This document shows, in pieces, positions 9,338-16,840 of a stretch of 64,000 nucleotides of DNA. Every line of letters starts with the position of its first letter. The first letter of the stretch is position 1. This DNA comes from an uncultured Ruminococcus sp. GTDB lineage: Bacteria > Bacillota > Clostridia > Oscillospirales > CAG-272. The position numbers and the translations under genes are program-made. The notes under the pieces are model-generated. The model ran no database searches and had not been told where the DNA came from. It saw nothing but the letters and a program-made list of their open reading frames with translations. The stretch spans positions 76,662-140,661 of the forward strand of contig CACZNC010000019.1 of assembly GCA_902782445.1 (NCBI GenBank). Reading direction: 5' to 3'.

Positions 9338-11333
9338 ATTGACCTCCGTCTGTTGAATTGTTCTGCTGTTTTCTGAAAATCACGCCGCCGAGAGCAGGAA
9401 GAGTGATCTCGATGGCCGAACGCTTGACGCCGTCCTCGCCGATCTCGGCTCTGGTGCGCACGGGCGTTTCGTTTAGGTTGTTTTTGCCGCCGAATTCGTA
9501 GCGGTCTGTGGAGAAGACTTCCTCGTACCGTCCCATTTTCGGCACGGTCAGGGGATAGTTTTCCCGCACCACCGGGGCAAAGTTCATGCAGACGACGATT
9601 TCCCTGCCCTTTTTGTCGCGGCGGCGGTAGGAAATGATGTTCAGATCCCGCTCTTCCGCGCTGATCCATTCGAAGCCGTCCCAGCCGTCGTCGATCTCCC
9701 AAAGGGCGGGGGTTTCGAGGTAGAACCGGTTGATCGCCCGGACGAAGCGCTGCATTTCCACGTGACGCGGATAGTCTGTCATGAACCATTCGAGCTGGTT
9801 CCCGCAGTCCCATTCGCGGAACTGGGCGAACTCCGTGCCCATGAAGAGGAGTTTCTTCCCGGGCAGGGTCATCATGGTGCAGAGCAGGGTCCGCATACAG
9901 GAGAATTTGTCGTCGTACTCGCCGAAGCACTTGTCGACGAGGGATTTCTTCCCGTGCACCAATTCGTCGTGGGAGACTGGGAGGATGTAGTTTTCGCTGA
10001 AGGCGTACATCATCGGAGAGGTCAGCTTGTTGTGGACGTACTTGCGGTGGACGGGGTCCGTGGCGATATAATCGAACATGTCGTTTGCCCAGCCTGTGTT
10101 CCACTTGAAGCTGAATCCGAGTCCCCCCTCGTCCGCCGGTTTTGTGATCATCGGCCAGGAGGTCGATTCCTCCGCGATCATGAGTGCGTCTGGGAATTCC
10201 GCGGACACCGCCCCGTTGAGCTTCTGGAAGAAGGCGACGGCCTCCGGATTATGGTTCGTTCCTTCGGCGCTCGGGATCCATTCGCCGGGCTCCCGGCCGT
10301 AACCGAGGTAGAGCATGGCGGAGACGGCGTCGATCCTCAGCCCGTCCGCGTGGTATTCGCGGAGCCAGAAGAGGGCGTTCGATATGAGGAAGGACCGGAC
10401 CTCGGGGCGTCCCACGTCGAAATAGCGGTCCTCCCCTCCGCCGTTCTCCATGCGGTCCTGTCCCTGATATTCATAGAGCGGTTCCCCGTCGAATTCACAG
10501 AGGCCGTGGGCGTCCTTCGGGAAATGGGCGGGCACCCAGTCGAGAATGACGCCGATCCCGTATTCGTGGAGTTTTTCGACAAAATAGCGGAAGTCCTCCG
10601 GGTCCCCGTAACGGGAGGTTGGAGCGTAGTAACCGCAGACCTGATAGCCCCAGGAGGCGTCGGAGGGATGCTCCGTCACGGGAAGCAGCTCCACGTGGGT
10701 ATATCCCATGTCGCTGACGTAGGGAGCCAGCCGGTCGGCGATCTCGCGGTAGTTCAGGTAGTTCTCCCCGTTCGCGGTGGTCCCGCCGTTTTCGGTGCGC
10801 CACGATCCGAGGTGGACTTCATAGATATTGAGCGGAGCGGAATAGAAATGCGTCACCTTCGGTTTGAATCCCCTCTGGCGGGGGCAGACGGTGGCGGATC
10901 GTTTCCCGAGCCACTTCGCGTCCTTCCACTGATGCCCGGAGATGTCCCGGACGATGGAGGCGGTCTTGTTCAGCGTTTCGGACTGGAACGCGAAGGGATC
11001 CGCCTTGAAGCGCGTCGCCCCGTCCCGTCCGGTCACGGCGAATTTATAGAAACTGCCGTCGAGAGGTTCCTTCGTCTCCACCGAGGTTTCCCACACGCCC
11101 GCTTCGGTGATGCGTTCGAGGGGTTTCCCCTGCTCCCAGTCCGTGAAATCGGACACGAGAGCGACGGCGGAGGCATTGGGGGCCCATGTGCGGAAGACGG
11201 TTTTGTACCCGTTCTCCGTCTTCTCCCGGTGACAGCCGAGATAGTCGTATACGGAATCGTTCGTCCCCTGATGGAAAAGATATGCGGGGAGACTGGTTTC
11301 CCGGGCGGTGCCGGGCGAGGTCGCGTCGGTCAT
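9330..11333 (-). CDS. glgB: 1,4-alpha-glucan branching enzyme (GH13)
   Basis: GlgB introduces alpha-1,6 branches into glycogen. The protein has an N-terminal CBM48-type domain ('[16 protein letters not shown]' with 'DFTDW'), then the catalytic barrel with '[10 protein letters not shown]', '[12 protein letters not shown]' (nucleophile Asp), 'MIAEEST' (acid/base Glu) and '[14 protein letters not shown]'. I start it at 11333 (MTDATSPG, 667 residues) because AAAGGATGG is well spaced before that ATG; two in-frame ATGs lie upstream at 11345 and 11363. It is the first gene of the glg operon, directly behind a consensus promoter. Confidence 0.95.
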   Translation of the reverse strand: MTDATSPGTARETSLPAYLFHQGTNDSVYDYLGCHREKTENGYKTVFRTWAPNASAVALVSDFTDWEQGKPLERITEAGVWETSVETKEPLDGSFYKFAVTGRDGATRFKADPFAFQSETLNKTASIVRDISGHQWKDAKWLGKRSATVCPRQRGFKPKVTHFYSAPLNIYEVHLGSWRTENGGTTANGENYLNYREIADRLAPYVSDMGYTHVELLPVTEHPSDASWGYQVCGYYAPTSRYGDPEDFRYFVEKLHEYGIGVILDWVPAHFPKDAHGLCEFDGEPLYEYQGQDRMENGGGEDRYFDVGRPEVRSFLISNALFWLREYHADGLRIDAVSAMLYLGYGREPGEWIPSAEGTNHNPEAVAFFQKLNGAVSAEFPDALMIAEESTSWPMITKPADEGGLGFSFKWNTGWANDMFDYIATDPVHRKYVHNKLTSPMMYAFSENYILPVSHDELVHGKKSLVDKCFGEYDDKFSCMRTLLCTMMTLPGKKLLFMGTEFAQFREWDCGNQLEWFMTDYPRHVEMQRFVRAINRFYLETPALWEIDDGWDGFEWISAEERDLNIISYRRRDKKGREIVVCMNFAPVVRENYPLTVPKMGRYEEVFSTDRYEFGGKNNLNETPVRTRAEIGEDGVKRSAIEITLPALGGVIFRKQQNNSTDGGQYV

Positions 11334-11361
11334 ATTGAGCACCATCCTTTCCCTGCATATC

Positions 11362-11390
11362 ATTATACATTACCGGCCGCATTTTTTCAA
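11362..11390 (-). promoter_or_regulatory. promoter of the glgBCDAP operon
   Basis: On the minus strand, TTGAAA (11385-11390) and TATAAT (11362-11367) are spaced by 17 bases, about 30 bases ahead of the chosen glgB start. No operator was recognised. Confidence 0.75.
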
Positions 11391-11505
11391 GACCATTTTG
11401 CCGGATTTGTGAAAAATATTTTTTGAAAATAGCGGTCTTTTGGGAAAAACCACAAGAATTCCGGCGAAGGATGGAGATCCGCCCCTCCCTTTCCTACGGG
11501 TGAAA

Positions 11506-11561
11506 GCCAAAAAGGAAAGCCGCGCTCCTTTTCCCGGCGAAGGAAAGAGGGATACGCGGCT
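11506..11561 (-). terminator. candidate terminator after mpg
   Basis: On the minus strand AGCCGCG (11555-11561) pairs with CGCGGCT (11518-11524) around a 30-base loop that can pair further, followed by TTCCTTTTT. It lies just downstream of the mpg stop codon. Confidence 0.5.
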
Positions 11562-11584
11562 GTAAAACGCAGTCCGGGAAAAAC

Positions 11585-12259
11585 TCAGAACGAAACGTCC
11601 GGACCGAATCCGTCTGCCGTGAATCTCCACGGGCGGTCCCGGTCCTCCCCGGCGTAGTCGATCCCGATGCGGGGGGACGCCGTCATGCAGGTCGGGCGGA
11701 ATCCGTCGTCGCGGAAAAAGAGTTCTCCCTTCGCGGCAAGATCGAGACCGTTCTGCTCCCGGGAGATCCCCATCGCGGCGCATAGCCTTCCGGGGCCGTT
11801 GAGGCGCCTCCGCCATTCCTCCGCGCTCCATCCGTCCGGGGAATCGGGGAAGACGGTCTTTTTCGCCCTCGAGGCCCGTCGCAGATTCGCGAGCAGGATC
11901 CCCTTTCCGTCGAGCGGTTCGGCGGCGCGGAGCAGGACGGCTTCGGCGCATCCTTCCCTGCCCGCCGTGACGTTGGCGCAGGAATAAAGCCCGTAGATCA
12001 GATAGACGTAGGCGAACCCTCCCGGTAGATACATGGTCTCGGTCCGGGCTGTGCGGCGGCCTCCGTAGGCATGGGACGCACGGTCGGTGACGCCCATGTA
12101 GGCCTCCGTCTCGGAAATCAGCACTGCGCATTCCCCCTCCGCGGTCCGCCTCACGAGGGTCAGACCGAGCAGGGACCGCGCAAGGGTCAGCCCGTCTGCC
12201 TCCCAGAATCCGGGGTGGGACTCCCGGGTCAGGACGGGTCCTGCGATCCGATCAGTCAA
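11585..12259 (-). CDS. mpg: DNA-3-methyladenine glycosylase (AAG/MPG family)
   Basis: This 224-residue protein belongs to the AAG family, which flips out and excises alkylated purines in base excision repair. Visible motifs are 'LARSLLG', 'ISETEAYMG' with the catalytic Glu, 'DRASHAYGG' and 'TETMYLPGGFAYVYLIYGLY'. Length is normal for a bacterial member. It overlaps the preceding ABM-domain gene by 8 bases and ends that short operon. Confidence 0.94.
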   Translation of the reverse strand: MTDRIAGPVLTRESHPGFWEADGLTLARSLLGLTLVRRTAEGECAVLISETEAYMGVTDRASHAYGGRRTARTETMYLPGGFAYVYLIYGLYSCANVTAGREGCAEAVLLRAAEPLDGKGILLANLRRASRAKKTVFPDSPDGWSAEEWRRRLNGPGRLCAAMGISREQNGLDLAAKGELFFRDDGFRPTCMTASPRIGIDYAGEDRDRPWRFTADGFGPDVSF

Positions 12260-12545
12260 AGCAGAGGGGTTCGGTGGGGGTGGATCTGCGCGGTGTCGCC
12301 ATCATGGGAGCCACGGTCTCCTTCCACTTCTTGTAGTGTTCGGTTTCCTTGTGGGCGGCCGCGGCTTCGTCGTCCTTGTAGACTTCGTACAGGACGAACT
12401 GGGTGGGGTCGCGGCGGTCCCGGAGCACGTCGAAACGGACGTTGCCGGGCTCCTTGCGGGAATTCTCGTGATTGTACGCGGTGATCTCGGCGAAGGCATC
12501 GGCGCATTCGGGCTTCACGTCGACGAAAACAAGAGTCGCGAGCAT
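12252..12545 (-). CDS. ABM-superfamily monooxygenase-like protein
   Basis: A 97-residue protein with an antibiotic biosynthesis monooxygenase (ABM) fold: an N-terminal strand 'LATLVFVDVKPE', a helix, then 'VRFDVLRDRRDPTQFVLYEVYKDDEAAAAH', the pattern of YgiN/LsrG-type dimeric alpha-beta barrels. Members act as quinol monooxygenases or as isomerases of small signalling molecules; many have no assigned substrate. The gene sits between a VOC gene and mpg, overlapping mpg by 8 bases. Confidence 0.85.
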   Translation of the reverse strand: MLATLVFVDVKPECADAFAEITAYNHENSRKEPGNVRFDVLRDRRDPTQFVLYEVYKDDEAAAAHKETEHYKKWKETVAPMMATPRRSTPTEPLCFD

Positions 12546-12561
12546 GTCGGTCCCTCCTCTC

Positions 12562-12975
12562 TCATTCGGCGGAGACGACGCGGAAGAATTCCACTTCTTC
12601 CCCGCTCGGTCCGAACACGAATCCGCAGTTCAGGGTGAGCTTCACCGGCTTCGAATCCAGCGGAACGACCCGGGGTTCGCTCTTCGGCTTCGCGCCCGCT
12701 TTGAGAGCGATCCCGTAGGCTTCGTCCACATCGTCCACTCTGAGGGCGAGATGGATGTATTTCGCGTCGACGGTCTCGTTGTCGTTCCCGCCCGCGAAGA
12801 GTTCGAGGATGCCGCCGTCGCCGAAGTCCATCATGGCGATCCGGCCGTTCCCCTCGCCCCAGGAGGTGTAGAACTTCATGCCGAGCTTTTCGTAAAACGC
12901 GATGGCTTCGTCGAGGTCTCTGACTTTCAGAGCGGAGTGGTGGAATCCCATTCCTTTGATGATTTCGTTTGCCAT
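12562..12975 (-). CDS. VOC family protein (glyoxalase/bleomycin resistance fold)
   Basis: This 137-residue protein opens with 'MGFHHSALKVRDLDEAIAFYEKLGMKF', split here by its first metal-ligand His, and continues with 'LELFAGG', 'IHLALRVDDVDEAY' and 'EEVEFFRV'. These are the paired beta-alpha-beta-beta-beta modules of the vicinal oxygen chelate family, with likely metal ligands His and Glu in both halves. It could be a lactoylglutathione lyase-like enzyme or another isomerase; the substrate is not determinable. It follows the Gfo/Idh/MocA gene by 58 bases in the same direction. Confidence 0.88.
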   Translation of the reverse strand: MANEIIKGMGFHHSALKVRDLDEAIAFYEKLGMKFYTSWGEGNGRIAMMDFGDGGILELFAGGNDNETVDAKYIHLALRVDDVDEAYGIALKAGAKPKSEPRVVPLDSKPVKLTLNCGFVFGPSGEEVEFFRVVSAE

Positions 12976-13033
12976 ATTCTTTCTCCTTGATCCGAAATAT
13001 AAGACGGAAATACGGTTTTGCTTTTCGGAAGGC

Positions 13034-14077
13034 TTACGCGTTCTCGAACACGGTCCCCTTCTTCACGGCTTCGATGACGTCGATGACCTTCGCGGCCTGA
13101 TCGAGCGTAACGGGGAAAGGTTTTCCGCAGCGGATGGTCTCGTACAGGGCGTCCCAGATCCGATCGGTGCCGCCGGGTCCCATGTCGACGTCCTCCTCCT
13201 TCCACACGAGGGGCTCGGGATTGCCGAAACCGCGGCCGGAACCGGGAGTCTCGGGATCCGCTTTGACCGGTGAGAGCTCGACTGCGGGATCGAGATAGCG
13301 CAGGTGGAACTTGCCGCCGACGGAGACGAGGGATCCGCGGGTGCCGTACATCATGTACTCGGGGGTGGGAAGCGCGACTCCGCCGGAGATCTCCATGTCG
13401 ACGATGCGGCCGTTGACGCCGGTGAAGACGATCTTGATGTGGTCCTCGCAGTCGCCCGCCGCCGCCACCTTGCGGATCTCGGAATAGAGACGGGTGTAGT
13501 CGCCGCCGCAGAACCGGAGGGAGTGGTCGATGATGTGTGGACCCCAGTTGAGCAGCTGGCCTCCGCCGAATTCGGACAGAGTCTGCCAGTCGTTGCGCCG
13601 CTGATAGCCGTTGCGGGTCAGCCTGATCTCGTAGACCTCGCCGAGCTTGCCGGATTCGATGATCTCGTTCGCGCGCTCGAATCCGCCCTCGAACCGGCGG
13701 TTGTGGCGGACGAAGAGGCGGGGTCCTCCGGGCTGGGATCCGCGGCGGATGAGCTCCTTCACCTGCGAGGCGTGCATGGAGAAGGGCTTTTCGACGAATA
13801 CGTCCTTCCCGGCTTCGAGGGCCATCAGGGCGTGTCTGTAATGATCGCAGGATCGGGTGGCGATCGTCACGAGCTCGACCTCGGGATCCGCCAGCAGATC
13901 TTCGATGCGGGTATAAGGCTTCGCGCCGAATTCCTCGACGAAGGGGGCTGTGCGCTCTTCGATGATATCGCACACGGCGGCGAAGCGGAATTTGTCCTGA
14001 CGGCCGCGCAGTTCGGGGCGGTGCATCCCGTTTCCCGCTCTGCCGAGGCCGACAAGCCCGACTCGGATGGGTGTCAT
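13034..14077 (-). CDS. Gfo/Idh/MocA family NAD(P)-dependent oxidoreductase
   Basis: A 347-residue sugar or cyclitol dehydrogenase-like protein. The N-terminal Rossmann fold starts 'VGLVGLGRAGNGMHRPEL', and the catalytic-lysine motif 'VFVEKPFSMHASQ' is present near residue 95. It also contains 'GQLLNWGPHIIDHSLRFCG', the usual active-site His helix. Members oxidise or epimerise myo-inositol, hexoses or amino sugars. The start is preceded by AAGGAGGAAATC. It lies at the head of the VOC-ABM-mpg run, which suggests co-transcription but not a common pathway. Confidence 0.92.
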   Translation of the reverse strand: MTPIRVGLVGLGRAGNGMHRPELRGRQDKFRFAAVCDIIEERTAPFVEEFGAKPYTRIEDLLADPEVELVTIATRSCDHYRHALMALEAGKDVFVEKPFSMHASQVKELIRRGSQPGGPRLFVRHNRRFEGGFERANEIIESGKLGEVYEIRLTRNGYQRRNDWQTLSEFGGGQLLNWGPHIIDHSLRFCGGDYTRLYSEIRKVAAAGDCEDHIKIVFTGVNGRIVDMEISGGVALPTPEYMMYGTRGSLVSVGGKFHLRYLDPAVELSPVKADPETPGSGRGFGNPEPLVWKEEDVDMGPGGTDRIWDALYETIRCGKPFPVTLDQAAKVIDVIEAVKKGTVFENA

Positions 14078-14148
14078 GATTTCCTCCTTAACTCTCGCCC
14101 GTTTTCAGGCGGGGCGTTTCCGTTCATGCTGAAACAGCGTTTTACCGT

Positions 14149-14763
14149 TCAGGAGTAATACCGCACGGAGGCCACCACGCGCCCGAGGATGGAGAGCTTC
14201 GAGACAATGATGGGCATCATGGTGCGGTTGCGGGGCTGAAGGCGGAAATGTCCGTTCTCCTTATAGAAGACCTTGACGGTCGCCTCCCGGTCGATCAGCG
14301 CGACGACGATATCGCCGTTGGACGCTTCGGGGGTCTGCTCCACGATCACGATGTCGCCGTCCAGGATCCCCGCCTCGATCATGCTCTCCCCGCGGACCCG
14401 GAGGGCGAAGAGCCTGCCGCCGGGAACGGGAAGGACGGATTTCGGATATTGAATGTATCCCTCGCAGTGCTCCAGCGCGAGGATGGGATCCCCCGCCGTG
14501 ACGCGGCCGATCAGGGGGACGGAGAGGTGCTCCTCCTCCTTGCCGCCCAGTCCTTCGATCCGGATCGCGCGGCTTTTACCGTTTTCCTTGCGGATGAAGC
14601 CCTTCTTTTCGAGCCGGTCGAGGGTTGTGTGGACGGTGGAGGTGCTCTTGATATCCAGGGCGAGGCAGATGTCCCGGATGGAAGGAGCGTAGCCGTTTTT
14701 GCGGATGTTTTCCTTTATGTAATCGTAGACCTGTTTTTCCTTCGGTTCCAGTTCGCTTGTCAT
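14149..14763 (-). CDS. lexA: LexA SOS repressor
   Basis: LexA represses DNA-damage genes and self-cleaves when RecA filaments form. The 204-residue protein has a winged-helix N-terminus ('YAPSIRDICLALDIKSTSTVHTTL', split here as a recognition helix), the Ala-Gly cleavage site in 'RVTAGDPIL', the catalytic Ser in 'VRGESMIEAGI' and the general-base Lys in 'REATVKVF'. I use the ATG at 14763, behind AAAGAGGAAG, rather than an upstream in-frame start at 14907 that would read through the promoter. It has its own promoter overlapping a LexA box, implying autorepression. Confidence 0.97.
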   Translation of the reverse strand: MTSELEPKEKQVYDYIKENIRKNGYAPSIRDICLALDIKSTSTVHTTLDRLEKKGFIRKENGKSRAIRIEGLGGKEEEHLSVPLIGRVTAGDPILALEHCEGYIQYPKSVLPVPGGRLFALRVRGESMIEAGILDGDIVIVEQTPEASNGDIVVALIDREATVKVFYKENGHFRLQPRNRTMMPIIVSKLSILGRVVASVRYYS

Positions 14764-14836
14764 TTTTTCTTCCTCTTTATGTTTTATCGTCTTGATGAAA
14801 ACAGCGTATCTCGTCGGACGGAGTTTCTTCCCGTTC

Positions 14837-14865
14837 AGTATACCATAAAAAACCGGGCTTGTAAA
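14837..14865 (-). promoter_or_regulatory. lexA promoter
   Basis: On the minus strand, TTTACA (14860-14865) and TATACT (14837-14842) are separated by 17 bases, upstream of the lexA start. The -35 hexamer shares bases with the LexA box next to it. Confidence 0.8.
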
Positions 14866-14874
14866 CACCTGTTC
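14863..14874 (-). promoter_or_regulatory. putative LexA (SOS) box
   Basis: The minus strand reads GAACAGGTGTTT, matching the Firmicutes SOS consensus GAAC-N4-GTTY. It overlaps the first bases of the lexA -35 hexamer, an ideal position for autorepression. It also lies about 30 bases upstream of a divergent plus-strand promoter, which LexA might influence. Confidence 0.75.
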
Positions 14875-14901
14875 CGGCTTTTCCTCGAAAAATCCTCCCT
14901 C

Positions 14902-14930
14902 TTGCATTCCGGCGCGGGATATGATATAAT
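14902..14930 (+). promoter_or_regulatory. strong promoter P1 with no coding region directly after it
   Basis: TTGCAT (14902-14907) and TATAAT (14925-14930) are spaced by 17 bases. Transcription would begin near 14937. No ORF with a ribosome binding site follows before the efp promoter, so it drives either a long efp leader or a small RNA. The GC-rich stretch to about 15000 can form CGGGGAG/CTCTCCG and ends in GAATTTTTTCATTTTT. Confidence 0.6.
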
Positions 14931-15046
14931 GGAAGAGGACGGGGAGGCTGAGCGGTTCCCGGGCTCTCCGACCTTCTCTGGGATGCCGGGCGAGTGGAGA
15001 AAAACAAACATTCCGTGAATTTTTTCATTTTTCTTTGTCCACCCTC

Positions 15047-15075
15047 TTGCAAAACGGAGGAAAATCTTTTATAAT
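15047..15075 (+). promoter_or_regulatory. efp promoter P2
   Basis: TTGCAA (15047-15052) and TATAAT (15070-15075) with a 17-base spacer lie 69 bases ahead of the efp start codon. Confidence 0.75.
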
Positions 15076-15143
15076 AAAGCGTATTGTATTTCATATCCGA
15101 AAATCGGAAAGGAGCGTATCCCGGCCCACCGGGAACAAAGAAC

Positions 15144-15701
15144 ATGGTAGTAGCAGGCGATTTCAAAAACGGCATTACGTTCGACATGGACGGTCAGGTC
15201 ATGCAGGTCATCGAATTCCAGCACGTCAAGCCCGGCAAAGGCGCGGCTTTCGTCCGTACCAAGCTGAGAAACGTCATCACCGGGGCGGTCGTGGAAAAGA
15301 CCTTCTCCCCTACCGATAAGTATAACGACGCGCGCATCGACCGCCGCGACATGCAGTATCTCTACAACGACGGGGATCTGTATTACTTCATGGATCAGGA
15401 GACCTACGAGCAGGAGCCCATCGGCAAGGATCTCATCGGCGACAACTTCAAGTTCGTCAAGGAAGAGATGATCTGCACGATCCGTTCCTATCAGGGCAAG
15501 CCCTTCGCCGTCGAGCCCCCGATGTTCGTCGAGCTCGAAGTGACCGACTGCGAGCCCGGCATCCGCGGCGACACAGCCACCGGCTCCAACAAGGGCGCCA
15601 CCGTCGAAACCGGCGCGAACATCCGCGTGCCCTTCTTCATCAACACCGGCGACAAGATCCGCATCGACACGAGAACCGGCGAATACCTCGAAAGAGCGTA
15701 A
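15144..15701 (+). CDS. efp: translation elongation factor P
   Basis: EF-P relieves ribosome stalling at polyproline stretches. The 185-residue length and motifs are canonical: a KOW-like N-domain with '[18 protein letters not shown]', the OB folds, and a C-terminal '[18 protein letters not shown]' signature. The loop that is modified in other bacteria reads '[11 protein letters not shown]', with Lys at the tip as in Bacillus. I start at 15144 by homology of the N-terminus; the only strong ribosome binding site (AAAGGAG, 15108-15114) is 29 bases upstream, with a small CCCGG/CCGGG hairpin between. Confidence 0.97.
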   Translation: MVVAGDFKNGITFDMDGQVMQVIEFQHVKPGKGAAFVRTKLRNVITGAVVEKTFSPTDKYNDARIDRRDMQYLYNDGDLYYFMDQETYEQEPIGKDLIGDNFKFVKEEMICTIRSYQGKPFAVEPPMFVELEVTDCEPGIRGDTATGSNKGATVETGANIRVPFFINTGDKIRIDTRTGEYLERA

Positions 15702-15788
15702 GCCCGGATCCCGATCCGCACGTCAATCCACACGGTCCGGCCGGGGGCTTTTCCCTCCGGTCTCCGTGTCTTTGAAAGGAGAAACCTC

Positions 15789-16295
15789 ATGACCACGAAG
15801 GAAACCAGCTCCTATATCAAGGGGCTCATCGACGGCTCGAACCTCGACACCACCACCCCCGAGGGAAAGATCATCGCCGCGCTTGCCGACCTCTGCGCCG
15901 CGCTCGCCGGAGAAGTCGAATCCCTCACCGAACAGCTCGACACCGTGAACGACTACCTCGACGAGATCGACCATGACCTCGGCGACGTGGAGGAATACGT
16001 TTACGAGGACGAGGACGACGAAGACGGAGAATGCTGCGGAAAATGCCGCCGTTCGCTCTTCGACGACGAAGACGAGGATGACGACGAGGACGACGATCTC
16101 GATCTGGACGACACCGATGAGGATGAGGAAGAGGAAGACGAGGAAGAGGAGGAGTTTTACTGCGCCGAATGCCCGAACTGCGGCGGCAAGGTTTACTTCG
16201 ACGACACCGTCAACCCCGAAGACGTGATCTGCCCCGCCTGCCACAAGCCTCTCATCGACGACGAGGACGATCTGGACGACGAGGAAGACCTCTGA
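15789..16295 (+). CDS. CD1247-type acidic zinc-ribbon protein
   Basis: This 168-residue protein has an N-terminal helical region ('SYIKGLIDGSNLDTTTPEGK', then a coiled stretch about residues 30-70), two very acidic runs rich in Asp/Glu, and cysteine pairs CCGKC, CAEC-PNC and CPAC. The last pairs form a zinc-ribbon near residues 130-155. It matches the architecture of Clostridia proteins annotated as CD1247 N-terminal domain-containing. Function is unknown. It follows efp by 87 bases on the same strand and is preceded by GAAAGGAGAAA; the pairing with efp suggests a translation-related or housekeeping role, which is inference. Confidence 0.8.
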   Translation: MTTKETSSYIKGLIDGSNLDTTTPEGKIIAALADLCAALAGEVESLTEQLDTVNDYLDEIDHDLGDVEEYVYEDEDDEDGECCGKCRRSLFDDEDEDDDEDDDLDLDDTDEDEEEEDEEEEEFYCAECPNCGGKVYFDDTVNPEDVICPACHKPLIDDEDDLDDEEDL

Positions 16296-16328
16296 TCTCC
16301 CTTCAAAGCAAGCATCCGTTTTCATGCG

Positions 16329-16370
16329 CCCGCTTCCCCCATTATCCGGGGAGGCGGGATTTTTGATTTT
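16329..16370 (+). terminator. intrinsic terminator after the efp-CD1247 unit
   Basis: CCCGCTTCCCC pairs with GGGGAGGCGGG (one G-U) around a short loop and is followed by ATTTTTGATTTT. Confidence 0.88.
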
Positions 16371-16394
16371 TCCGAAGTTTTTTTCGTTTTCCTC

Positions 16395-16423
16395 TTGACA
16401 AGGAAAGTCTACTGTGATAAACT
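16395..16423 (+). promoter_or_regulatory. promoter of the BlaI/M56 operon
   Basis: TTGACA (16395-16400) and TAAACT (16418-16423) are separated by 17 bases, 52 bases before the repressor start. A BlaI-type operator would be expected over this site, but I see no clean dyad. Confidence 0.65.
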
Positions 16424-16474
16424 ATGATCAGGATGGATCCGCCCGTATGCTCATTTCCTCACCGGAGGGACAAT

Positions 16475-16837
16475 ATGGAACGAAGAAGACTTGCCGAGAG
16501 CGACTACCGCTTCATGTGCGTGGTATGGGATCACGAACCCATCTCCTCGACGCGGCTGGCGGACCGCTGTTTCGAAGAACTCGGCTGGAAAAAATCCACT
16601 TCCTTTACGATGCTGCGCAAGATGATCCAGAAGAATTACGTGAAAAAAGAGAATTCCGCCGTCACCTCCCTCGTCTCCCGGGAACAGGTGCGGGCGGAGG
16701 AAAGCGCGCTTTTCGTTCAACAGACCTTCGCGGGCTCCCTGCCGGATTTCCTCGTCTCCTTTCTCGGAGGCAAGACGATCTCCGGCGAAGAAGCGGACGC
16801 GCTCCGGCTGCTGATCGAGGAGCACCGGGAGGGGTGA
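16475..16837 (+). CDS. BlaI/MecI/CopY family transcriptional repressor
   Basis: A 120-residue winged-helix repressor. 'LAESDYRFMCVVWDHEPISSTRLADRC' style sequence, a recognition helix around 'KKSTSFTMLRKMIQKNYVKKE', and a C-terminal dimerisation helix match BlaI. Such proteins are inactivated by proteolysis triggered by a partner M56 membrane peptidase, which is the next gene, 3 bases downstream. I take the ATG at 16475, behind CGGAGGG, rather than upstream in-frame starts that would place the promoter inside the gene. Confidence 0.92.
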   Translation: MERRRLAESDYRFMCVVWDHEPISSTRLADRCFEELGWKKSTSFTMLRKMIQKNYVKKENSAVTSLVSREQVRAEESALFVQQTFAGSLPDFLVSFLGGKTISGEEADALRLLIEEHREG

Positions 16838-16840
16838 ACC

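Noticed and set aside
6818..9376. 852-codon open frame on the plus strand opposite glgD and glgC
   Set aside because: It spans two well-identified minus-strand genes and their junction and has the repetitive V/H/D/E composition typical of antisense shadows.
14908..15143. SRP RNA, 6S RNA or riboswitch between lexA and efp
   Set aside because: The GC-rich transcript after promoter P1 lacks the SRP GGUC-GGAAGGAAGCAGC core and any riboswitch signature I know, so I list only a promoter and a possible unclassified RNA.
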